From Hexactinellida sp. DTS-2022 (taxonomy: Eukaryota; Porifera; Hexactinellida): a DNA stretch of 64,000 nucleotides. Of this stretch, positions 32,998 to 43,920 are shown piece after piece; position 1 is the stretch's first letter; each line of letters begins with the position of its first letter. Both the position numbers and the translations under genes were made by a program. The notes under the pieces are model-generated. The model did no database searches. It was not told the origin of the DNA and saw only the letters and a list, made by a program, of their open reading frames with translations. Where the stretch lies: contig JAPNXP010000003.1 in the NCBI GenBank assembly GCA_028753945.1, forward strand, positions 4,278,001 through 4,342,000. Reading direction: 5' to 3'.

Positions 32998-33945
32998 TCA
33001 AAACAAAGATAGATGCATCTTGCCGTATGAGGTCACTGCAAGCATCGTCTTGTTTCTGAGTAACTTTACACCTCTGGGTCTCTCCAGCTGTTCCAGCTTA
33101 TGAGAGGCGAGCAGCTTCCCCTCCGGGGACCGCAATTCTACAACGCCCACTCCATTTATACTGAATACCAAAACGTAGTTTCCATAGCTGTCCAGGTCGA
33201 AGTACCAAGGTTTGTTCGATGTGTTATTGCCCAGTACTACCCTACTCAGCACAGCCCCTTCGGTTGAGAGGGCAAACACCGCGGGGCAGGGGTCCCAGCT
33301 CAGCACCAGGATATCCTCTCCGCGTAACTGGACGTCTTTCGGATTTCCTATCAGACCTCTCCCGAACGTTCTGTGGACAGGGAGTGCGCAGTTGAACACT
33401 TGCAACTCTTCCTTGTAACAAATATATAAGTTTTTGTCTCCGTCTGCCGCCAGCCCTCTCGGCCAATCCTTGCCGTAGCCGCAGTGGATAGTCTGCAGGT
33501 AGCTGACCAGCTCCCCCTCCAGCGTGAACAGGTACACTCTGTAGTATCTGAGATCCGTGATGTAAACCAAGTTGTTCCTGATGCACACTCCTCTGGGCTT
33601 GAATTGGGGCAGTGTCTCGATAGAATACTCGAATAGCGCGCGTCCGTCATACGAGAAGACAACCACTTTGCTACCCAAAGTGTGCAGGACATGCACCCGC
33701 CCGGTAAGCTCGTCCTCACCTATTGACCTGGGAAAGAACCGGCTCGTGGCGTCCACTTCCACAGCTACAGCCGGGTTTGGCAGTGCGGCAAAGTCTATGC
33801 AGGTGGGGAGGGATATGGCTCTGCGTTCTATCGAGCACTGCATGCACTCCGCTAAGAGCTTGGCATAATAAGTCATGCGCACACAAGAGATGAACAAAGG
33901 TATTCTCATATGTGGTGATAATAGCCTCTCATACAGAAATCTCAC
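32998..33945 (-). CDS. NHL-repeat-like beta-propeller protein
   Basis: Intronless, 315 residues. From about residue 110 to the end there are five propeller-like units with the NHL pattern of RGV.../hydrophobic strands: RGVCIRNNLVYITD, RGLAADGDKNLYIC, KDVQLRGEDILVLS, DLDSYGNYVLVFS and RGVKLLRNKTMLAV. This layout resembles the C-terminal half of TRIM-NHL and related proteins, but no RING or B-box is visible. Such propellers usually bind protein or RNA; no specific role can be given. The first ~45 residues are not propeller-like. The first Met was taken; Met23 is an alternative. Confidence 0.75.
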   Translation of the reverse strand: MRFLYERLLSPHMRIPLFISCVRMTYYAKLLAECMQCSIERRAISLPTCIDFAALPNPAVAVEVDATSRFFPRSIGEDELTGRVHVLHTLGSKVVVFSYDGRALFEYSIETLPQFKPRGVCIRNNLVYITDLRYYRVYLFTLEGELVSYLQTIHCGYGKDWPRGLAADGDKNLYICYKEELQVFNCALPVHRTFGRGLIGNPKDVQLRGEDILVLSWDPCPAVFALSTEGAVLSRVVLGNNTSNKPWYFDLDSYGNYVLVFSINGVGVVELRSPEGKLLASHKLEQLERPRGVKLLRNKTMLAVTSYGKMHLSLF

Positions 33946-34249
33946 GCACCCCTTTTGTATTTATACATTATGTTGGTTTTTGCTAAGCGCAATTAGCGCA
34001 TACAAGAACTGTGTTCACAGGCCTCACTAATCATAGAGCTACCGACCAGGCTGGGATTATAGTCAACAAGGGGAAATCGCAAATAATTCCAGTGTTGTAT
34101 TGGGGGGAACGCCATCCCCCCCCCCCCCCACCCCACTTTCATTCGGTGAACCCACGCTTCCTAATTCAATGAAGTATTTGAAAAGAACATTCTGTCCGGA
34201 TTAGAAAATTTAGTTGTTAACCGTAGACTGCCCATATTCCACACTGTGG
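33946..34249. other. Spacer left of the tandem-repeat element
   Basis: Non-coding. A run of C with one A lies near 34117-34134 beside CCACCCCAC. No clear element boundary recognised. Confidence 0.4.
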
Positions 34250-34457
34250 AGTCATGGGGTCGAGGGTCACCCTCCTGATGAGTTCTTGTAATGGAACGAA
34301 ACCCCACTAGTACCAGTACGGCTGGCTAGTCTACAGTTACCAAGAGTTGGTAGTCTCTCATTACTACATTGGTGCATTGGCCGGGAACTGTAGCGATACT
34401 GTGGGAGGCCTTGCTCCCATCCCTTCCGGGGATAATATATACGAGCCCTTCGGTATC

Positions 34458-34556
34458 GGTCGCTTTGCGACAGATCGGTGCTACGCACCTCAAGTTAACG
34501 GCCGCTATGCGGCCTTACTCCTCACTTTTTCTACCATGAAAATGGTAGAAAGGGAA
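34458..34556 (+). repeat. Cluster of four consecutive small hairpins
   Basis: GTCGC-TTT-GCGAC, GGTGC-TAC-GCACC, GGCCGC-TAT-GCGGCC and a 10-bp stem TTTCTACCAT...ATGGTAGAAA. The first three have 3-nt loops. The cluster is conserved nearly base for base at 62467-62562. Confidence 0.8.
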
Positions 34557-34589
34557 GTTATAATTTTGAATTTTTCATTAATTTGTGTA

Positions 34590-34965
34590 AACAACAACAA
34601 CAAATATTCATATTATAAATTTATAAATGCGAAATTCGTGTTCAGCATACTTGTTAACCTATATATCCGTTGAAAGCTAACTTCTAGGTTGATTTGAATT
34701 TTCATTAATTTGTTTACCTACTTTGTGCAACAACAACAACAAATCTTCATATTATAAATTTATAAATGCGAAATTCGTGTTCAGCATACTTGTTTACCTA
34801 TAATACCCGTTGGAAGCTAACTTCTAGGTTGATTTTGAATTTTCATTAATTTGTTTACCTATTTTGTGTAAACAACAACAACAAATATTAATATGAGAAA
34901 TTTATAAACGCGAAATTCGTGTTCAGCATACTTGTTTACCTATTATAACATTTGAAAGTTAGTTT
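34590..34965 (+). repeat. Three ~140-bp tandem units
   Basis: Each unit carries GCGAAATTCGTGTTCAGC, ATACTTGTTTACCTAT, GCTAACTTCTAGGTTGA and AACAACAACAACAAATATT. Five more units occur at 62600-63245 and degenerate ones near 38950. Confidence 0.85.
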
Positions 34966-35009
34966 ATATCCCAATATTAATTGCGGTTTCTTAATACAAT
35001 CCGGACAAA

Positions 35010-35043
<34 letters not shown>

Positions 35044-35225
35044 GGTAAATGTCCTCATATCCGGTTTTTGTCCTCATATCCAAATTTTTGTCCTCATATC
35101 CAAGTTTTTGTCCTCACATCTATAGATACGAGGACAAGTTTTTGCGATATGAGGACATCCTCCTGCACACACACAAACAAACACACACACACACACACAC
35201 AAACAAACAAACAAACAACAATCGA
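35010..35225 (+). repeat. CA microsatellites around a ~20-bp minisatellite
   Basis: AC runs at about 35015-35040 and 35165-35215. Between them are four direct units TTTTTGTCCTCATATCC, then inverted versions (ATGAGGACA). The AC run plus CAATCGAGATTTAATAATA also closes the related element at 63305-63350. Confidence 0.85.
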
Positions 35226-35466
35226 GATTTAATAATAGAGATATATATATGATATATATGATCCCTTTGGCGACGGCGGGGGCACTCCTCACAGTGCAGT
35301 ATCGCTACAGTTCCCGGCCAATGCACCAATGTAGTAATGAGAGACTACCAACTCTGGGCAACTGTAAACTAGTCGGCCTTACCGTTAGGAGGAACTCATC
35401 AGGAGGTGACCCTCGACGGCTCGACCCCATGACTCCCATCACTTCTGTGCCATCTGTGGGTGGTCA

Positions 35467-36053
35467 TGTCACGCCAAAATTGGTCCGGGTCAAAAGTGGT
35501 CCGGCCGGACCACTTTTGACTGCCAAAACTGGTCCGGGACCAATTTTGGCCGGCCATAAATGGTCCGGTCGGACTAGCTTTGGTCGCCAAAGGCGATCCC
35601 CATTGACCAAAGGTGGTCCCCGCCGGACCAGTTTTGGCAGCCATTCCAAGACAATAATCATAGAGCTTTTTATCATTCATCAACACAAGAATACATAGAG
35701 CTGCAAATGTTTTCACAATAGTCAATAATACATAATTACAAAGTTGATTCTTTACACCGTAAATCCATATATCACAATTACAAAACCGATTCTTTTCACT
35801 GTTATTCATGCATACTTACAACTCCTTTTTCCCCTGAACCATAGTAGACAATTAGAAAAAGATACATTTTCAATGTAATAATTGATTGTCCTATACAATT
35901 TCGCACTAGTGGGAGGTCTGTTATAGCAACTTTAGTGCGATCTAACAAAAAGTTTAGGCCGGACCTATTTTAGCAAGCTAGGACCATTTATGGCAGGCCA
36001 AAATTGGTCCCGGACCAGTTTTGGCCCGGACCAAATTTTTCGTGACAGTCACG
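35467..36053. mobile_element. ~590-bp foldback element with GGTCCGG motifs
   Basis: Ends TGTCACGCCAAAATTGGTCC and GGACCAAATTTTTCGTGACA are inverted. Eight or more copies of TTGGTCC/GGACCA and GGTCCGGNCGGACC give nested stems. The AT-rich middle (35650-35930) is non-coding. Superfamily uncertain; no target duplication identified. Confidence 0.7.
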
Positions 36054-36278
36054 CTTCCTTATTGCCACAATCTACGACTGTGCCTCCTGCCGGGATGTCT
36101 CCGTCAACGACATGCCCAGTCGCCCCGATACTACACTACTACAGTACATAATAGTCGGCACAGTAATGTAGTATAGTATAATTACAATATATATACTGGC
36201 TACTGCATTGTTAATATTAATTTCATTCCATATAGTACTGCACTGAATCCATATTACAAGTATTATTAACAAACAAAC

Positions 36279-37724
36279 ATGAATGTAAGAAGGCTAAGAC
36301 TGCCTCCTGAACCAATAATTTTCCTGTATTTCTGCTCTCTCTCCTTTCAGAGGTTCATCCTAACAGAGTACATTTACTATGTCAGCTGCATACACCTTCA
36401 GGGCGGAAACTGCTCTAATATTCTCAACCAGAACCAGACTGTGCCCTGTTCAAATGCCACATATCCTATCAACAACATACAGGCCTACTCTTCCTACTTA
36501 TCCCTTGTGGCTCAGTTGTTATTCACAGTCCCCTCAATAATCACAATTCTGATTGTCGGCTCTCTCTCCGACGTGAGAGGTAGGAAGCTATTCCTAATCA
36601 TAGCACTGATAGCTTCACTCATTTCGTCTCTCCTGTTCCTGCTGATCCACCTGCTACGCTTGCATCCGTACTACATACTAATACCGGAGCTGGTAGACGG
36701 ACTGGGCGGGAACCACCAGTCAGTTACGATTGCAGTCTCGTCCATGGTGGCAGACCTATCCACCGAGAAGAGACGCACCTTCAGACTGTCCATAATGGAG
36801 GCGTGTATACTCACGGGTACATTCCTATTCCAGATGGCCAGCGGCTACCTGCTGAACTGGGTGGGATTCCAATGGAGCTTTATCATTGTCATAATGATGT
36901 ACTTGGTTACGCTCATTTACATTCTCCTTGTTCCGGAGTCTTTGCGAAAGTCAGCCGGCAGTCCCTCCCCCATCGGCATTTTGAAGAGAACTAAACTAAC
37001 TCTCCAGCAAGCAGCTAGACCCCTACTTCTGTTCGTGCAGAACAAGAACAGACTAAAGTTCGCGATCTACCTAACAGTGTTTGGCTTCATGATAGGAGAT
37101 GTCGTGACTACGCTGAGTATCTTCCCGCTCTACGCCCTGGCGCCGCCCTTGTGCTGGGGCCCCAGCAAACAGGGCTGGTATCTGGGGCTGACCTATCTCG
37201 CCCGCTGTCTCGGCCTCTACATATTTCTACCGTTCCTATTCAAATGCGGTTGTCCGGACAACCTGCTCATCTTAATAGGCACGGTGGACTCTGCGCTAGT
37301 ATACGGACTGACAGGGGCGCTTCACACGGACTGGGGACTTCTGGGGGTGGTCCCGTTGGTCGCACTCCTCGCCTCGCTAGGGGTCCCGTCTATACGGTCC
37401 TCTCTCTCCAAGCTAGTGCTGCCCGGAGAGCAGGGGAGTCTGTTCAGCATTATATCCCTGCTGAACGCAGTCAGCAGCATCCTGAGTATTCTCGTGTTCA
37501 ACAGTCTCTACCCCACACTCAGACTGATAGACCCCAGCTGGATATTCTACCTGGTGGGCGCTGCCACGCTGCTGCCAGCCCTGGCCGTGCTCGCTCTGAT
37601 GCTTAGAGATCTAATAGCGAGAATGCATAGGGTAAAGGAAGGGTCCCTTGTGCCTGCGGGCGGAGATGAGGCAGGTCAGCTAGTGGGGGACACAGACAGC
37701 TCTGATGAAGAAGTGGAGTCTTAA
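36279..37724 (+). CDS. SLC46-type major facilitator transporter
   Basis: Intronless, 481 residues, about twelve membrane helices. The first helix (about 11-30) is followed by a long extracellular loop with three N-glycosylation sequons (Asn44, Asn52, Asn59), as in SLC46/PCFT-like carriers. The MFS loop 2-3 signature is present as SDVRGRK (97-103). The central loop near residue 230 (SLRKSAGSPSP) splits the two six-helix halves. The acidic cytosolic tail ends DTDSSDEEVES. SLC46 members carry folates, muropeptides or cyclic dinucleotides; the substrate here cannot be read from sequence. Start chosen at the ATG before VRRLRLPPEP. Codon use is GC-rich like the other host genes. Confidence 0.88.
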   Translation: MNVRRLRLPPEPIIFLYFCSLSFQRFILTEYIYYVSCIHLQGGNCSNILNQNQTVPCSNATYPINNIQAYSSYLSLVAQLLFTVPSIITILIVGSLSDVRGRKLFLIIALIASLISSLLFLLIHLLRLHPYYILIPELVDGLGGNHQSVTIAVSSMVADLSTEKRRTFRLSIMEACILTGTFLFQMASGYLLNWVGFQWSFIIVIMMYLVTLIYILLVPESLRKSAGSPSPIGILKRTKLTLQQAARPLLLFVQNKNRLKFAIYLTVFGFMIGDVVTTLSIFPLYALAPPLCWGPSKQGWYLGLTYLARCLGLYIFLPFLFKCGCPDNLLILIGTVDSALVYGLTGALHTDWGLLGVVPLVALLASLGVPSIRSSLSKLVLPGEQGSLFSIISLLNAVSSILSILVFNSLYPTLRLIDPSWIFYLVGAATLLPALAVLALMLRDLIARMHRVKEGSLVPAGGDEAGQLVGDTDSSDEEVES

Positions 37725-38302
37725 AGCCACGGTGTGTTTGAGTCCTATATAGACTATGGTTTGGGTATTTAGTTTATATGCTATGTAAATACATAGGCGC
37801 CTATGTTGGGGGAATGGGAGGGATATTATTTAGCTCAACTGTGGTAAACAGTACTTTTTAGACCCGCCAACAAAGGATTGGGAGTCAAGTTTTTTGTTAT
37901 TAGAACATGGTTATACCTAGTTGATTGAATGCAGTCGACTCTGCTTAAGGCTCGACCCACACCTTCAGAGAAATTTAACCACTTCCAATTAATTAGGTTT
38001 TATTGCTTATTTCGATAGGTCTATATGTTGTGTATATTCCCTGAAAATTTAATCCAGAAATATTAAATACTTTAGGAGATATGGAACTGAAACCAAAAGA
38101 TCGCAATATTAATGTCCGAATTTTCGAAATGTTTTCGAGAATCAAAACCTCTCCAACATGTACACGCCTGCAGAAAAAATCTAATAAGTTATTGATGATC
38201 TGAGAAAAATGCATTATTTAGATAGTATTGTTACTCAACCTTCACCTAAAAACAAGGCTTCAAATACTTCAATAGAAGTGTTATAAGAATTTGAATCAAA
38301 AA
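37725..38302. other. Spacer between SLC46-like gene and the hairpin array
   Basis: 3' untranslated region of the transporter, then AT-rich non-coding sequence. No polyadenylation signal stands out. The palindrome ATAGGCGCCTAT lies near 37792-37803. Confidence 0.5.
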
Positions 38303-38448
38303 AAATCCCAAATTGCAGCCTGTGCCGACGCATGTTCCTTTTGTGGCACTATATTTTGGTGGTGGTCTATTGATAGTGCCTCCAATGGAACATGCTGTCG
38401 ACACAGGCTGCAATTTTGGATTTTTTTCGCCATGTCTTGAACATCACC

Positions 38449-38713
38449 AGTGGCAGATCCAGTCTTGTTGAAAAAGGGGGGCTCAAGAAATAATGCGAGC
38501 GTAGTGAGCAACTTATAAGGGGGTATGGTAGGTAACCCCCCAGATTTTCTTTGGGTTATATACACTCAGAAGTCATTTTAAACGCTAATTTCTTTATAAT
38601 GAGCCATAATTCAAACTTGAGGTTGAAGTTTCTTAATTATTTTGTCAATTTCAGCTAAATTTCAGTCAATTTCATTTTTGAAGGGTGGCCCCAGGCCCCC
38701 TGGATCCGTCCCT
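38449..38713. mobile_element. ~265-bp hAT-like MITE inside the array
   Basis: CAGTGGCAGATCCAG at the left faces CTGGATCCGTCCCTG at the right. Interior AT-rich with a G tract near 38476. Target duplication not clear. Confidence 0.6.
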
Positions 38714-38819
38714 GGTCACATGGTGTTTACACCCATTTATCAATTTGTTACGGGACAAAGGAACGTTTGATAAATTTCATGCTTCTTTCTATCTTGAACC
38801 ATCTTGAGTTTCCATTATA

Positions 38820-39080
38820 AATGCGTTTTAGACCCCCCCCCCTATCACTCTCATACAATTCGGACACCAAACAAGCACACAAACGAATAGTCATAAACTA
38901 GAAATTCCATCTCAATTATCCATTGTTTATATATGTTATCATTTTGAAATAGAAATCAGCATACTTGTTTACTTAGAATGACATATGGGATTAAGTTGAT
39001 ATTTCCATTATTTATGCGTTATAAACCCCCCTTACACTAATACATTTCGGGCACCAAGCACACTCATAGACAAATATTTA
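38820..39080. repeat. Degenerate copies of the 140-bp tandem-unit family
   Basis: Two stretches contain ATCAGCATACTTGTTTAC, TTATGCGTT and ACCCCCC...ACA[AT]TTCGG[AG]CACCAA. They resemble the units and the C-run/CA tail of the elements at 34.6 and 62.6 kb. Confidence 0.5.
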
Positions 39081-40175
39081 TACAAATAGATATTCCATCT
39101 CATTAATCCATTGTTTGAATATCAGAATTCGTTCTGAAATTGAATAACTGTTGAGTGAAATTGAATTTTCATATAGGAGAAAACTTATTGTAACTATGAT
39201 ATCAGAAATTGATTTGTATAGTAATAGCTATTGAATGTAAATTAATTATTCATATATACTAGAATTCTTTATTGTGATTATAATATCAACAATAACTTGA
39301 ATCGAAATAACACTGAATCAATTGAATTATTCATAAATAGTAGATCTTCATCGAAACCACGAAATAATTGCATAATTGAATATTAATGAATTTACGATTT
39401 TAGAAAGTTATGGGTGAATTGTGGCAACTTTGAGCCTAATTATCAGGAAAATGAGGACGGATTAAAAAATTCGTGAAGAGCTATCAGTTGCAAAATACTT
39501 TTCTGATACTAATGATTCAAAAAAATTTCTTGTTATTTATCTATCGAATGCATATAAATTTAATTTTCGTGTTCTATTTATTGTTCCTGTTTTAATGTTA
39601 AACAGGTGCAAAAATGTGTCCAAAAAATGAATCAAAAATCGTGACCCCAGGTGCACATCTGTAACCAATGAGACACATATCCTGAAAATTTGGGCTCTTA
39701 GATAATTAAACTCTGTTCTGTGGAGAGGATACGGAAGGAAAATACAAAATTCAAAATTGCAGCCTGTGCCGACGCATGTTCCTTTGGTAGCACTATATTT
39801 TGGTGGTGGTTTATTGATAGTGCCTCCAAAGGAACATGCTGTCGGCACAGGCTGCAATTTTGGATTTTTTTCGCCATGTCATCATCAATATGAAGGTGTT
39901 AAATTATTTCAAAAAGGTGTTACAGAAGGCATCGACCCCTAGAGTGGTGGAAGTTTCGTTTTAGCTCACTTCATTTCAGAGTTATTCAAGTTTTCAGTCA
40001 ATGTAATAGGTGATGTTTTAGCATTTTTTATGTGCGTGTTGGGTGTTCACCCAAAACCAACCGACCCATTTGAATTATATAATTCACAAAATTGTGAAAA
40101 CACATTTTTTTTACGATGTCATCAACACCTAAAAGTGTCAAGACCCATTTGTAGAGGTGCTACGTGGCATAACTG

Positions 40176-40660
40176 CAGGGTTGCCAATCCAATCCAATCG
40201 AGAAGATTTTCGATTGCCGATTGCTGCATTTTTCATCGATTGGATTATCGGTTGGATTGCTGCATTTTTCATCGATTGGATTGTCGATTGGATTGGTTCG
40301 ATTTATATCGATTGGATTCCAATCGATGAATTTTCATCGATTTTTTTCGATTGTTTGTTTTTTCAATTTCTAAATAATGCCAAAATTTAAAATGCTCAAT
40401 TGCTCTTCAATTAAACCCAATAATATATGTTTTAGTTTGAACATATGATGAAACATAACTCTTTTTGATATAATACTGAGGTGTAAACGATCCAAAAAAA
40501 TCGGAGAAGCAATCCAAAAAAATCGATGATATTTTGGATTGTCGATTGCGATTGGATTGTCATCCGAATAATCGATTGTCGAAATTTGGATTGCCGATTG
40601 TCCAAATTTGGCTCGATTGGATTGGATTGTCGATTGGATTGGATTGGATTGGCAACCCTG
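40176..40660. mobile_element. 485-bp hAT-like MITE, copy 1
   Basis: CAGGGTTGCCAATCCAATCC ... GGATTGGCAACCCTG, with many internal ATCGATTGGATT motifs in both directions. Left flank GGCATAAC and right flank GGCATAAG suggest the target site. Related unoccupied array units read GGCATAAGG. By eye identical to 53397-53881. Confidence 0.9.
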
Positions 40661-41790
40661 GGCATAAGGATCAATTGATAAACTGGAAGTTTGTCTCTAT
40701 CTTTTATAGTCTCAGAGATAAATGAAATTTAGATAATTAGTTAAAATATTTAAATGATCTATTAATTATTGACACCATTATTATGTACAACAAAATAAAT
40801 GAAGTTCAATTATTTGCAATTATTATTAATTTTAATTTAATTTAATTATAATATTTGAATTCAGCGCACTCGATAACCCCAATAATCTAATTGGAACCGT
40901 CTCTATAAGTTAAACACAGAGCGAATTAATTAGAATTAAATATGTCATGTATCCATTGTGCAAGAATATTCACGGAGAAGTAAATATAATCACATAATCT
41001 GTCGTTGTTATGGAATGTAAAATCTTAGTTTTCAATTAGAAAATAGAAGCCTACTCGATCTCACAAGTTGAATCAATACAATAATCACAAGTTGAAACAA
41101 TAGAATTAGCTTTAACACTTTCAATTGAACTGAAGTGTTAGTAAACAAAGGAAATTAGCAACTCTATTCAGACACTAACGAAACCCTATTTAAAAATTCG
41201 TGCACTGTGGAAAGGTGTAGAATTTAATTATCTATCGAATGCATATAAATTATTTATTCGCGGACTATTTATTGTTCTTTTTCTAGCATTAAACAGGTGC
41301 AAAAATGTGGCCAAAAAAATGTAATCAAAAATCTTGACCCCAGGTGCACATCTGTAACCCATGAGACACATATCCTTAAAATTTGGGCTCTTAGTTAATA
41401 AAACTCTGTTCTGTGGAGAGGATACGGTGGGATAATAATAATAAAATCCAAAATTGCAGCCTGTGCCGACGCATGTTCCTTTGGTGGCACTATATTTTGT
41501 TGGTTGTTTATTGATAGTGCCTCCAATGGAACATGCTCTCGGCACAGGCTGCAATTTTGGATTTTTTTTCGCCAAGTTATCAACGCCTCAAAGTGTCAAG
41601 AACCATTTGTTAATTGGTCGTAGTCACAAGGAAAGGTAGATAAATTTGAACTTAGTTTCTATTATAAACCATCAAGAGTTTAATGCCATTCATTCATTAT
41701 GTATTGATAATAAAATATATTATTAGTTGTTTATTTTAGCAATGTTATCCACGGTTGGTTGAGTTGAGTCAACAAATTCCTTATATTATT

Positions 41791-42495
41791 ACTGTGCCGA
41801 CTATACTATAGTATAGTGGCCCAGTTCTAATCTTACTGCCTTTAATATTATTATTATTACTGTGCCGACTATACTATAGTATAGTGGCCCAGTATTGGAA
41901 TCACTGCCTTTATTATTTATTACTGTGCCGACTATACTATAGTATAGTGGCCCAGTATTGGAATCACTGCCTTTATTATTTTACTGTGCCGACTATACTA
42001 TAGTATAGTGGCCCAGTTCTAATCTTACTGCCTTTAATATTTTTACTGTGCCGACTATACTACAGTATAGTGGCCCAGTTCTAATCTTACTGCCTTGGTT
42101 AGTTATTACTGTGCCGACTATACTATAGTATAGTGGCCCAGTTCTAATCTTAGTGCTTTGGTATATTATTACTGTGCCGACTATACTATAGTATAGTGGC
42201 CCAGTTCTAATCTCAGTGCCTTGGTTAGTTATTATTACTGTGCCGACTATACTATAGTATAGTGGCCCAGTTCTAATCTTACTGCCTTGGTTATTATTAC
42301 TGTGCCGACTAAACTATAGTATAGTGGCCCAGTTCTAATCTTACTGCCTTGGTTATTATTACTGTGCCGACTATACTATAGTATAGTGGCCCAGTATTGG
42401 TCTTAGTGCTTTGGTATATTATTATTACTGTGCCGACTATACTATAGTATAGTGGCCCAGTTCTAATCTTAGTGCTTTGGTTAGTTATTATTATT
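41791..42495 (+). repeat. 12-copy tandem repeat with a palindromic core
   Basis: Units of 60-64 bp, each ACTGTGCCGAC-TATACTATAGTATA-GTGGCCCAGT followed by TCTAATCTTACTGCC and a TTATTATT-type spacer. The core ACTATACTATAGTATAGT is an 18-bp perfect palindrome. The outer ACTGTGCC/GGCCCAGT arms pair with one bulge and one mismatch. It sits at the point where the large array changes strand. The fifth copy has TACTACAGTA and the tenth AAACTATAG. Confidence 0.95.
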
Positions 42496-43796
42496 ATTAT
42501 TCTTCCGTAGCCACTCCACAGAACAGAGTTTTATCAACTAAGAGCCCAAATTTTTAGGATGGGTGTCTCATGGGTTACAGATGTGCACCTGGGGTTACGA
42601 TTTTTGATTAAATTTTTTTGGACACATCTTTAACACCTTTCAAAATTTGTCTTGTCCATAACTCAAAATATGTTTTAATAAACCCCAAAATTTTATTTAA
42701 TATTTAGATTCATCTTAAAATTATGCGTCTGATGGGAGAAGAAAATTTGCTAAAATTGGTTTAATTTCTGCCATAAATGAGGGTTGAAATTCATTTGTTT
42801 ACTCAACACTTCAATTTCAATAAAACTGTGAAATCTAATTCCATTGTTTTAACTTGTAATAATTATATTGATTTAACTTGTTAAATCCTACTCTATTGAT
42901 TCAACTTGCGATAATTAAATTGATTCAACTTATAAATTCCAGCTGGCTTCTATTTAATTGTAGCATTACTATACAATGGATTAAATTAAATTATTTTATA
43001 TAAGGAATTTGTTGACTTTACTCAACTCACCGTGGATAACATTGCTAAAATAAATAACTAATAATTTAATTTATTATCAATAAGTAATGAATGAATGGCT
43101 TTAAACTAAAGATGGTTTATTATAGAACAGTTAAGATTTTACATTCCACAACAACGACAGATTAAGTGATTATATTTATTTCGGCGAGAATATTCTTTTT
43201 GCACAATTAATGTACTGACATAATTTATTATAATAAATTCCTTTTGTATTTAACTTATAGAATTTTCCAATTGGATTATTGGGGTTATCGAGTGCGCTGA
43301 ATTCAAATATGATAGTGAAATTCGATTTAAATTAATAATAAGTGCAAATAATTGAACTTTATTTATTTTGCTGTACATAATATTGGTGTTAAATTATTAA
43401 TTTATTAATTAAATATTTATACTAATTAGGTAAATTTCATTAATCTCAGAGATGATACAAGATAGAAACAAACTTTCAATTTACAATTGGTCCTTATGCC
43501 ACGTACCACCTATACAAGTAGGTCTTGACACCTTGAGGTGATGATGACATCGTCAAAAAATGTATTTTTACAATTTTGTTAATTCGATTTTTAAAATGGG
43601 TTAGTTGATGTTGGGTGATGACCCAACACTCACATAAAAAATGCTGAGTCATCAGCTATTATATTCTACTCAAACTTGAATATCTCTAAAATTATATGAA
43701 CTAAATGGAAACTTCCACCACTCTAAGGGTCGATGCCTTCTGTAACACCTTTTTGAAATAATTTAACACCTTCATAGTGATGATGACATGGCGAAA

Positions 43797-43920
43797 AAAA
43801 ATCCAAAATTGCAGCCTGCGCCGACAGCATGTTCTTTTGGAGGCACTATCAATAAACAACCAACAAAATATAGTGCCACCAAGGGAACATGCGTCGGCAC
43901 AGGCTGCAATTTTGGATTTT
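43797..43920 (+). repeat. ~120-bp long hairpin (representative of 12 copies)
   Basis: Left arm AATCCAAAATTGCAGCC...GGCACTAT pairs with right arm ATAGTGCC...GGCTGCAATTTTGGATT. The stem is ~50 bp with a ~20-nt loop. Two features recur in most copies: a one-base bulge (CCGACAGCATG opposite CATGCGTCGG) and an A-A mismatch (GGAGGCAC opposite GTGCCACC). Copies in this orientation: 43797-43920, 45003-45124, 46273-46394, 47101-47222, 48567-48688, 50017-50137, 50849-50975, 52150-52275, 53017-53138. Opposite orientation: 38303-38426, 39747-39867, 41443-41567. Confidence 0.9.

Larger units (their letters stand above)
34250..35434. mobile_element. ~1.2-kb composite element: long inverted arms around tandem repeats
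   Basis: Outer arms 34250-34402 and 35293-35434 are inverted copies, with conserved stretches such as GTCATGGGGTCGAG, CTCCTGATGAGTTC and CATTGGCCGGGAACTGTAGC. Inside, in order, are a cluster of small hairpins (34458-34556), three ~140-bp tandem units (34590-34965), CA-type microsatellites and a TGTCCTCATATCC minisatellite. The inner module recurs at 62452-63345 without the outer arms, so it is probably a separate element nested in, or captured by, the outer one. Confidence 0.7.

Noticed and set aside
34458..34520. tRNA-like cluster of stem-loops
   Set aside because: Stems are consecutive with 3-nt loops; no acceptor stem, anticodon arm or box A/B could be fitted.
36803..37606. Alternative frames inside the SLC46-type gene
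   Set aside because: Shadows of a single uninterrupted transporter frame.
40030..40725. Overlapping ORFs rich in DWI/RLD repeats
   Set aside because: They are translations of the ATCGATTGGATT motif in the 485-bp MITE.
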